The notes beneath the pieces are model-generated. The model was not told where the DNA came from. It ran no database searches and worked only from the letters and a program-made list of their open reading frames with translations. The position numbers and the translations under genes are program-made. DNA of 7,934 nucleotides from positions 1 to 7,934 of the forward strand of contig DBTL01000088.1 of assembly GCA_002307035.1 (NCBI GenBank), read 5' to 3'. Source of the stretch: Bacteroides sp. UBA1317. GTDB lineage: Bacteria > Bacteroidota > Bacteroidia > Bacteroidales > Bacteroidaceae. The number at the start of each line of letters is the position of its first letter. Within the stretch, counting starts at the first letter, position 1. Positions 1-5,258 of the stretch are shown here, piece by piece.

Positions 1-1
1 A

Positions 2-60
2 CGTACATTCAACACGCTGATATCGTACATTCAACACGTTGAAGTAGTACAGTCTGTTCG
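2..60. repeat. 22-bp tandem direct repeat (two good copies, one degenerate)
   Basis: The 15-mer CGTACATTCAACACG occurs exactly at 2-16 and again at 24-38, a period of 22 bp. A third, degenerate copy at 46-60 matches at 9 of 15 positions. The period is close to two helical turns, which suits side-by-side protein binding, but no regulator can be named. The second copy also contains a short inverted repeat (TTCAA / TTGAA around CACG). The array may continue to the left of the window. It could also be the end of an unseen gene: a frame on the plus strand stays open from base 2, but it runs through the downstream terminator and into the deaminase gene, so I do not call it coding. Confidence 0.6.
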
Positions 61-104
61 AAAAGGCTTATTTGTAATAATTTATACTGAAGAAGGCTTA
101 AACG

Positions 105-152
105 AAGATCTCCCCAACAACTTACCAGAAGTAGAATTGTTGGGGAGATCTT
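105..152. terminator. Strong, probably bidirectional intrinsic terminator
   Basis: A perfect 16-bp inverted repeat pairs 105-120 (AAGATCTCCCCAACAA) with 137-152 around a 16-nt loop. It begins 18 bp beyond the stop codon of the minus-strand deaminase gene. Read on the minus strand the stem is followed by CGTTTAAG, a weak U tract; read on the plus strand it is followed by GTTTTAG. It therefore probably ends the deaminase transcript and may also stop a plus-strand transcript arriving from the left, outside the window. Confidence 0.85.
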
Positions 153-169
153 GTTTTAGAAGATATGTC

Positions 170-637
170 TTAATATTCTATCTTATCATCTTTCTGTGCC
201 CATGCTTCGAAAGCTTTGATGGCTTCGTCGGCAAGTAATATTTCAGAAGGTAACTTTCTGTCTGTTGGTTTTAGTTCCAATTCGTCATAGATGAATGAAT
301 CGTCAAAACCAATGTTCTTGGCATCTGCCTTGTTATTGGCATAGTACATCTTGTCCAAGCGAGCCCAATAAATGGCACCTAAACACATGGGGCAGGGTTC
401 GCACGAGGTATATATTTCGTATCCACTTAAATCAAAAGTACCCAGTTGATTGGCTGCGGAGCGTATGGCACTTACTTCGGCATGTGCTGTGGGGTCGCAC
501 GATGCAGTAACGCGGTTCACTCCCGTGGCTATAATCTTTCCGTCTTTCGCTATCACTGCTCCAAAAGGGCCGCCACCGTTCTCAACATTTTCTTTAGAAA
601 GCTCGATTGCTTTCCTCATCAATTCTTCTTTTGTCAT
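170..637 (-). CDS. guaD: Guanine deaminase, cytidine-deaminase fold
   Basis: This 155-residue cytosolic enzyme probably hydrolyses guanine to xanthine and ammonia in purine salvage. The zinc site of the cytidine/deoxycytidylate deaminase fold is visible: HAE at residues 52-54 (zinc ligand H52, proton-shuttle E54) and PCPMC at 81-85 (zinc ligands C82 and C85). The GGPFGAVI stretch near residues 22-29, the FDDSFIY segment at 111-117 and the C-terminal tyrosine (Y155) all match Bacillus subtilis GuaD, about 156 residues, where the swapped C-terminal tail with its last tyrosine helps recognise the base. That favours guanine over tRNA adenosine or cytosine as substrate. The start at 637 lies about 30 bp below a consensus promoter and the gene appears monocistronic. 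A different purine or pterin substrate remains possible; the family assignment is firm. Confidence 0.9.
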   Translation of the reverse strand: MTKEELMRKAIELSKENVENGGGPFGAVIAKDGKIIATGVNRVTASCDPTAHAEVSAIRSAANQLGTFDLSGYEIYTSCEPCPMCLGAIYWARLDKMYYANNKADAKNIGFDDSFIYDELELKPTDRKLPSEILLADEAIKAFEAWAQKDDKIEY

Positions 638-666
638 TTGTTATTCGTCTTTTTACTACTTTGCGG

Positions 667-697
667 CAAATGTACAAAATAAATCTTCGATTTGAAA
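667..697 (-). promoter_or_regulatory. Bacteroides-type promoter of the deaminase gene
   Basis: On the minus strand TACATTTG (674-667) is a perfect match to the Bacteroides -7 element TAnnTTTG. A TTTC (697-694), one mismatch from the -33 element TTTG, lies 19 bp upstream, which is the expected spacing. Transcription would start near 660, giving a leader of roughly 20-25 nt before the ATG at 637. Confidence 0.7.
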
Positions 698-711
698 AAT
701 GTTTTGGTGTT

Positions 712-730
712 TAAACGAATGCTTCGCTTA
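712..730 (-). terminator. Weak candidate terminator of the sigma-factor operon
   Basis: Downstream of the outer-membrane protein gene (stop at 757), the minus-strand transcript can form an 8-bp stem, TAAGCGAA with TTCGTTTA including one G-U pair, around a GCA loop. No U tract follows directly; the next U run lies about 15 nt further on. It is the only hairpin I see between this operon and the deaminase promoter, so it is a tentative call. Confidence 0.3.
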
Positions 731-756
731 GTGGAGGCGATGGTTTTGTTATTATC

Positions 757-1647
757 TTACCAATGCCAAACCAATCCAAAAGTGACCGGATGTAGTTCCG
801 GGCCTTTGTCTTTCTCAAAAATGCTAAAGGTAGAGTAACGGAGATAAATACCCCAGTTGTCATAACCTGCCTGAGCTAGTAGATTGATTCCTACGGGATG
901 AACATTCAAATTTTTATCCAATGTTCTTTCGTGGCCGTCATACTTCACTTTCGACTTTATCCAACAGCGTATCTCGGCTTCACCTCCCAGAGAGAGGAAC
1001 AACGGGTTTCTGTTGTTAAATCTGTTTTGCCACTCCAGTAGCAACGGAATGCGGAATGAATTGTAGCGAAGTCGGCTTTGGCTATAGGTGACATCAGTGG
1101 GAGCAGAGGCTAAAATCGTCGTTCCGTTTTCCTGTTGAAAAGCTTTGTTGCCGTCAATGCGGAAAGAATTATAGGAGTAGCCCAAGCCGCTCACCAGTCC
1201 CCAATGATGGTCGGGTGTAAGGGTGAGTGCACCTTGAAAGAGGTTTAAACCTATTTCCCATGATTTGGAAGCTACGAGGTCTATTCCATCTGCATTGTTT
1301 AGGCTGAGGCCGTCGCCTAAGTTGCCATAGCCGAAGTACAGACCGGCGTAGTGCGGCTCAAAGCGACCGTTATACTTCTTTTTTGTGAAAGGTATGCTTA
1401 AAACCATTCTCCGTTCGGTGCTTTGTCCGTCCATGTACACTCCTTCGAATATCTGGTCGTTTTCAATCGTATCTCCATCCGAAGATTCTTCATAGAGTTT
1501 TACCTTTATTTTCCCTTCACGCTCTTTGATGGTTATTTTTCGGCTGCCTACAAAGAGAGTAGTGTCTTTTACATTGATATCTTGTGCCATGGCTACTATA
1601 GGAGCCAATATCAGCAGGAGTAAGATGATTCGTTTCATAATGATCAT
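757..1647 (-). CDS. Outer-membrane beta-barrel protein, last gene of sigma operon
   Basis: This 296-residue protein carries a signal peptide: a hydrophobic run after MKR, then AMA|Q, giving cleavage after residue 21. The mature part starts with a polar stretch (about 22-95) and continues as alternating hydrophobic and aromatic strands such as HYAGLYFGYG, RLRYNSFRIPLLLEW and WGIYLRYSTF. It ends in LVWHW, a terminal aromatic typical of the outer-membrane insertion signal. This fits the PorT-like outer-membrane barrel group common in Bacteroidota; its ligand or function is unknown. The gene begins 15 bp after the stop of the small secreted protein gene and is the fourth gene of the sigma-factor unit. 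A second in-frame ATG at 1638 removes only three residues (MII) and is equally plausible. No strong Shine-Dalgarno site separates the two starts. Confidence 0.75.
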   Translation of the reverse strand: MIIMKRIILLLLILAPIVAMAQDINVKDTTLFVGSRKITIKEREGKIKVKLYEESSDGDTIENDQIFEGVYMDGQSTERRMVLSIPFTKKKYNGRFEPHYAGLYFGYGNLGDGLSLNNADGIDLVASKSWEIGLNLFQGALTLTPDHHWGLVSGLGYSYNSFRIDGNKAFQQENGTTILASAPTDVTYSQSRLRYNSFRIPLLLEWQNRFNNRNPLFLSLGGEAEIRCWIKSKVKYDGHERTLDKNLNVHPVGINLLAQAGYDNWGIYLRYSTFSIFEKDKGPELHPVTFGLVWHW

Positions 1648-1662
1648 GTTTCGTTGAGTATA

Positions 1663-2109
1663 TTAATTCTTTTTCATAAATAGTATGGTTACCAAATCGT
1701 CAGCATCGAGTTCTCCCTCAATGTAGATGAGAGTGGCCGCTTCATTTTTTCCTGTTTTAAACAGAATAAAGCGGTTGATATCTTCTTTTATCTGAGGCAA
1801 CTGATAATATCCGGATTGTATATCTCCGCCTGAAATGACTTCTTTTACCTTCTTAGCCTTTTTCTTGTCGATTTCCAGACAATGCAAAATCAGCGGCATT
1901 GCTTCTGTCGCATCTTTGAAGCTAATGCTTTTGTAGAGAGTCATCTGATAGGTTTCCAGCATCTCGTTAGATAATTCCACCATTGTCACCCCTTTATGCT
2001 TGCTGTATTTCTGAAACACAGAAGCTATTTGTAATCCTTGCTGTGCATGCATGGTGGTAGCAGCGCCAAACAATAGGATTATCAATGTTGCTCGAATGAC
2101 TTTGTTCAT
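1663..2109 (-). CDS. Small secreted protein, DUF4252/DUF6108-like
   Basis: The 148-residue product has an N-terminal signal peptide: a hydrophobic core at residues 6-18 and a TMHA|QQ cleavage site after residue 22. The signal ends in an alanine and no lipobox cysteine is present, so a soluble periplasmic protein is expected. The mature part has an ELSNEMLETYQMTLYKSI segment, a lysine-rich region near 82-90, and a C-terminal segment of the type FKTGKNEAATLIYIEGELD. That arrangement resembles the DUF4252 and DUF6108 families, which often sit beside sigma factors in Bacteroides; I cannot decide between them by eye and the function is unknown. The start follows an AAAGAAG purine run. The gene lies 27 bp after the anti-sigma-like gene and 15 bp before the barrel gene, so the four are probably one transcript. 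Confidence 0.7.
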   Translation of the reverse strand: MNKVIRATLIILLFGAATTMHAQQGLQIASVFQKYSKHKGVTMVELSNEMLETYQMTLYKSISFKDATEAMPLILHCLEIDKKKAKKVKEVISGGDIQSGYYQLPQIKEDINRFILFKTGKNEAATLIYIEGELDADDLVTILFMKKN

Positions 2110-2136
2110 ACTTCTTTCATTATTATTTGGGTTTAT

Positions 2137-2556
2137 TTATTCACTGAATAAGGAAGCAAACACATCGTCTTTGCTCAGGCTGACATCACGAAATGCTGCT
2201 TGTGCTTGCTGTTGCACTAAACTTGCATCGGTGTACTTTCTTCCATCAATGATGACATAGTTGCTCGGGGTAGTGTCATTTTGTTGATACAGAGTTGCTA
2301 TGCCTATGGCTAAAAGAATACCGGCAGCCATACCACTAAACGCATAAATTAAGCGTTGCCTGATGTTTCTGCTTTTACCTTTTGTACGTGATTGCTTATT
2401 TTGTTTCGCTTCTTCTTCGAAGTAAGCGAAAATAGGTCGATAGGCTTGCAAACCTTCAGGCACATCTTCACTCGTGAAGTAGCGACGTAGTTCACGCTCT
2501 TCTTCGCAAGTGGTTTCTCCTTCAAAATATTTGTTTACTAAATCTTCTATATTCAT
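2137..2556 (-). CDS. Single-pass anti-sigma-factor-like membrane protein
   Basis: This 139-residue protein has three parts: a charged cytoplasmic region (1-69) beginning with LVNKYFEGETTCEEERELRR, one predicted transmembrane helix (about 70-90, SGMAAGILLAIGIATLY), and a short periplasmic tail (91-139) containing YVIIDGRKYTD. Its position directly after an ECF sigma gene, with a 66-bp gap, and its topology make it the likely anti-sigma factor, holding the sigma factor at the inner membrane until signalled. It has one cysteine (C17) and no histidine, so it is not a zinc-binding (ZAS-type) anti-sigma factor. Small proteins of this type in Bacteroides are sometimes labelled with unrelated enzyme names; nothing here supports an enzyme. 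The role is inferred from context and topology. Confidence 0.7.
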   Translation of the reverse strand: MNIEDLVNKYFEGETTCEEERELRRYFTSEDVPEGLQAYRPIFAYFEEEAKQNKQSRTKGKSRNIRQRLIYAFSGMAAGILLAIGIATLYQQNDTTPSNYVIIDGRKYTDASLVQQQAQAAFRDVSLSKDDVFASLFSE

Positions 2557-2622
2557 ACTTCGTTTATTTTTGTTGAATCATCTTCTTACTGATCTTTTAG
2601 GATACTTTCTCTAATTGATTCT

Positions 2623-3126
2623 TCAACTGGTTGCTTTTAATTTAATGTAGATATCTCTCACCTTCTTACGGGCTCTCGATAGATTGCTACGGACAGCTTC
2701 GGCACTGCATCCTGTTATCTCGGCTATCTCTTCGGCTTCATATTCTTCCACATCTTTCATACGGATAATGGTCTGTTGAAGTGTGGGTAGCGAACTGATA
2801 ATCTCGTTTATCAATTGAAATTCATCTTTCCCTTCGAGCAAGTGCTCCGGATTTAAACTCCGGCTAGCTGTCTGTACTTGGTCGAGTGATAGAGCGTCCG
2901 GCTTCTTGCTTCGCCACATATCCATGCAAAGGTTATGGGTGATCTTGATGGCTAAGGCTTCTACGCTGTTATATTCTTCCAACTTTTGACGAATGTTCCA
3001 CAGTTTTATCATCACTTCCTGCACCACATCTTCCGCATCAGAGGTGTCGTCAGTTAGCTTCCGTGCATAATTGAATAATTTGCTTCGAAGCGGGAGAACT
3101 GTTATTTTAAATTCTTTGAGTTCCAT
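2623..3126 (-). CDS. ECF-type RNA polymerase sigma-70 factor
   Basis: At 167 residues this has the usual length and two-domain layout of an ECF sigma factor. Region 2 covers about residues 12-75 and includes DAEDVVQEVMIKLW (30-43) followed by KITHNLCMDMWR, the core-binding and -10 recognition part. Region 4 covers about 104-160 and contains the helix-turn-helix EEIAEITGCSAEAVRSNLS with the RARKKVRD recognition end, for -35 binding. There is no region 1 or 3, and no C-terminal extension. It is the first gene of a four-gene unit with an anti-sigma-like membrane protein, a secreted protein and an outer-membrane barrel. No housekeeping TAnnTTTG element lies upstream, which fits transcription by the sigma factor itself, though that is inference. 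The regulon cannot be read from this window. Confidence 0.92.
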   Translation of the reverse strand: MELKEFKITVLPLRSKLFNYARKLTDDTSDAEDVVQEVMIKLWNIRQKLEEYNSVEALAIKITHNLCMDMWRSKKPDALSLDQVQTASRSLNPEHLLEGKDEFQLINEIISSLPTLQQTIIRMKDVEEYEAEEIAEITGCSAEAVRSNLSRARKKVRDIYIKLKATS

Positions 3127-3202
3127 CTACAGAGATAAGACGAAGGTGAATGGGCGAACGTGACATGAGGAAGGAAAAAAAGTTTCGCAAGGGGAAAGAT
3201 TA

Positions 3203-3293
3203 TCTAAAAAAGAACCACAGATTAATGGGTTACTTCCTTTGAGATTCCTTCAATGGTTGAATGAGTAATCTGCGTAATCCGTTAATCTGTGGT
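3203..3293 (-). terminator. Long-stem intrinsic terminator of oxidoreductase gene; repeat-like
   Basis: Starting 20 bp after the oxidoreductase stop codon, 3275-3293 pairs with 3214-3232. The outer 12 bp are perfect (ACCACAGATTAA with TTAATCTGTGGT) and the next 7 include two G-U pairs; C3233-G3274 adds a further pair. The roughly 40-nt loop holds a small TTCAA/TTGAA hairpin. On the minus strand the stem is followed by TTCTTTTTTAG (3213-3203), a good U tract. The gene and the sigma operon point the same way, so this separates the two transcripts. The right arm contains three imperfect copies of TAATCTG at about 9-bp spacing (3265-3291), suggesting a dispersed intergenic element. Confidence 0.75.
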
Positions 3294-3313
3294 GAATAAC
3301 TGTTGGGGCGTAC

Positions 3314-4300
3314 TTAAATTTTCCCAAGAATCTTATCCATCACCCAATTGGTGGTGGTGGCACTTTCGCCATTGCATGTACAAATCGATTTGCCAAGCAG
3401 ATGATCTACCACAGCTTGAATAAGAGGTTGCTGCACATGTTCCGGGTTTTCGATACGTAACTCTTCACGTCCTCGTTCGGTATGCAGAGCTATGGGGTCG
3501 TATGTGAACATGGAGAAGCAGATCATGCCCTTGTCGCCAATGACTTCGATACGGTCTTCTTTGGCTGACTCATGTGCCACGAAGCACCATGAACCGGAAC
3601 CTACCAAGCCTGAGTCAAATTGAAAACAGGCACTTAATGAATCTTCCGCAGGATAAAGTCCGCCTCGATTACTTTTGTATCCGCTTGCTTCGAGTATACA
3701 GCCAAACATGTCCTGCAACAAGTCGAGTTGATGAGGCGCCAAGTCATAAAAATAACCGCCTCCTGAGATGTCCGTTTGCACACGCCACGGAAGATTAGCT
3801 TTGTTGTAATCCAGTTCATAAGGTGGTTGTGCAAAGCGAATTTGAATGTTAATGATGTTTCCTATAGTGCCATTTTGCACGAGTTCTTTCACTTTTAGAA
3901 AGTAGGGCATGTATCTGCGGTAGTAAGCGACAAAACAGGGCATACCTGTCTCCTGTGAGATACGGTTAATACGTGTACATTCTTCGTAGGTAACTGCCAT
4001 TGGCTTTTCTATATAAACAGGCTTACCTGCTTTCATAGACATAATGGCATATGTGGCATGAGAGGAGGGAGGAGTAGCAATGTAAACAGCATTTACTTCT
4101 GGATCGTCAATCAGTTCTTGCGCATCGTCATACCATTTCTTTATGCCTCTTTTTTCGGCATAAGCTTTTGCTTTTGCACCATCCCGGCTCATCACAGCTA
4201 CCACTTGGGAGCTCTCTACTTTCTTAAATGCCGGGCCACTTTTTTGTTCGGTTACGTTTCCACAGCCGATAAATCCCCATTTAATTACTTTATCATCCAT
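3314..4300 (-). CDS. Gfo/Idh/MocA family NAD(P)-dependent oxidoreductase
   Basis: This 328-residue cytosolic dehydrogenase has the family's two domains. The N-terminal Rossmann fold carries the dinucleotide-binding loop GFIGCGNVTE (residues 9-18) and the conserved EKP at 98-100, with IATPPSSH at 74-81. The C-terminal alpha/beta domain includes GGGYFYDLAPHQLDLL (180-195), whose D186 and H190 match the usual catalytic/substrate-binding pair. Substrates of this family are sugars, inositols and related compounds; 1,5-anhydrofructose reductase is one of the nearer relatives, but I cannot assign the substrate. I start at 4300, giving MDDKVIKWGF, instead of the in-frame ATG at 4342, because a consensus promoter at 4332-4339 lies inside the extra 14 codons, which also lack family features. 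An AAGGA lies only 2 nt before this ATG. Single-gene transcript. Confidence 0.88.
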   Translation of the reverse strand: MDDKVIKWGFIGCGNVTEQKSGPAFKKVESSQVVAVMSRDGAKAKAYAEKRGIKKWYDDAQELIDDPEVNAVYIATPPSSHATYAIMSMKAGKPVYIEKPMAVTYEECTRINRISQETGMPCFVAYYRRYMPYFLKVKELVQNGTIGNIINIQIRFAQPPYELDYNKANLPWRVQTDISGGGYFYDLAPHQLDLLQDMFGCILEASGYKSNRGGLYPAEDSLSACFQFDSGLVGSGSWCFVAHESAKEDRIEVIGDKGMICFSMFTYDPIALHTERGREELRIENPEHVQQPLIQAVVDHLLGKSICTCNGESATTTNWVMDKILGKI

Positions 4301-4331
4301 AATCCTTTTATTAAAAACTTCTCTTGTTACG

Positions 4332-4339
4332 CAAATATA
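4332..4339 (-). promoter_or_regulatory. Promoter -7 element of the oxidoreductase gene
   Basis: TATATTTG on the minus strand matches the Bacteroides -7 consensus TAnnTTTG exactly and is followed by CG. Transcription would start near 4325-4328, about 25 nt above the ATG at 4300 and below the alternative ATG at 4342. A TTTG-like -33 element is not evident at the expected distance. Confidence 0.6.
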
Positions 4340-4424
4340 CATGATTATTTTTTTAGATTACCCTGATAGAGCTATAAAAATGTAATGATCACTCACTTTG
4401 AATAGGTGAAATAAGCTTGCCCCT

Positions 4425-5252
4425 TTAGTGTTGCTTACCGTAATATTTATGGTAGATGTGCTGAAACTCTTTACTTTTGCTGAACGTTTTCAGCCAGGCA
4501 TTCAGCGTGTCTAATAATGCAGGAGATTGTTTGCTAACAGCCCATGAATAGAACTGAGTGAAGCTGATCTTGGTATTGATATCCAGTTGCGGAAACGAAT
4601 CGATGGCTGCCCGTGCAATATCTTCGTTGCATACAGCATATTTGATATCTCCGTGAGCTACCATAGCTAGAAGTTGTTCGGGTCCGTATTTATCAATTTC
4701 TTTCACATAAATGGTGTCGCCAATTTCGTTTCCTAAATTTTGTATGCGGAGTATGGAGGGTGATCCCTTAATTACATGGAGAGTTTTACCTGCCAGATCG
4801 AGTTGATTTCTGATGTAGGTGGAATCTCCTTTTATTGCTTTTCGCTGAACGAGTATTTGCTTACTTAAAAAGATCGGGGTAGTAAGCAGTAGCGAGTCTT
4901 TGAATTCACTGGTGGCTTGTATGCCGGAAGCAATCATGTCGAAAGTACCATCGCTTAAACCTTGAAGTCTTTTTTCAAAACTCATTTCGGGAGTTATTTC
5001 CGCTTTTAATCCTTTTTGCTTGGCAAAAGCATTGATGAGTTCGTAATGGAATCCTGAGATGCTGTCGCCATTGGTGTAGTATCCGATAGAGTTATATTCT
5101 GTTGTCACTCTGATGATTCCTTCGGCCTGGATGGCGGTATAGTCACGCGGTGACTTTTGAGGTTTTTCTTTGCGAAACCACACGGAAGCAATAAGCACCG
5201 AAATGATTCCTAGAATGAAGTATTTTAGTAATTTTGATTTTGGCAATGTCAT
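4425..5252 (-). CDS. Membrane-anchored periplasmic solute-binding protein (SBP_bac_3-like)
   Basis: The 275-residue protein has an uncleaved-looking N-terminal anchor (about residues 10-26, KYFILGIISVLIASVWF) followed by one type-3 extracellular solute-binding domain (about 44-272). Typical elements are GIIRVTTEYNSIGYY (45-59), GFHYELINAFAKQKGL (67-82), TFDMIASGI (103-111), LAGKTLHVIKGSPS (153-166) and the C-terminal FQHIYHKYYG. It resembles the binding domain of MltF, but the lytic transglycosylase domain is absent: the protein ends where the binding domain ends. In amino-acid binders a TPER-like motif supplies the arginine that holds the ligand's carboxylate; here the aligned stretch reads TSEF (114-117), so the ligand is probably not a standard amino acid. 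It starts 6 bp after the porin stop codon and is almost certainly co-transcribed with it. No permease or ATPase gene is nearby. Confidence 0.82.
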   Translation of the reverse strand: MTLPKSKLLKYFILGIISVLIASVWFRKEKPQKSPRDYTAIQAEGIIRVTTEYNSIGYYTNGDSISGFHYELINAFAKQKGLKAEITPEMSFEKRLQGLSDGTFDMIASGIQATSEFKDSLLLTTPIFLSKQILVQRKAIKGDSTYIRNQLDLAGKTLHVIKGSPSILRIQNLGNEIGDTIYVKEIDKYGPEQLLAMVAHGDIKYAVCNEDIARAAIDSFPQLDINTKISFTQFYSWAVSKQSPALLDTLNAWLKTFSKSKEFQHIYHKYYGKQH

Positions 5253-5258
5253 AAGGCA

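Noticed and set aside
2..60. CRISPR-like repeat
   Set aside because: The repeats abut at a 22-bp period with no unique spacers of 30 bp or more, and no cas gene is present.
2..235. Plus-strand open frame running in from the left edge
   Set aside because: It has no start in the window, runs straight through the 16-bp terminator and ends antisense to the deaminase gene; the predicted sequence has no familiar motif. An upstream gene tail cannot be excluded but is not supported.
170..637. tRNA adenosine deaminase (TadA)
   Set aside because: TadA shares the HAE and PCxxC zinc site, but the FDDSFIY segment and C-terminal tyrosine follow guanine deaminase.
4058..4366. Plus-strand open frame of 102 codons
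   Set aside because: It is antisense to the well-supported oxidoreductase gene, its product has no recognisable domain, and it crosses that gene's promoter. The same reasoning excludes the shorter plus-strand frames inside the deaminase, barrel, anti-sigma and 2-oxoacid oxidoreductase genes.
4343..4424. Terminator after the solute-binding protein gene
   Set aside because: The 82-bp gap holds only 4-5 bp hairpins (for example TCAC/GTGA) not followed by a U tract, so I do not call one; the operon may read through or end by another mechanism.
4425..5252. Membrane-bound lytic transglycosylase MltF
   Set aside because: The binding domain resembles that of MltF, but the catalytic SLT domain is missing; the frame ends naturally in a stop codon with no coding continuation downstream.
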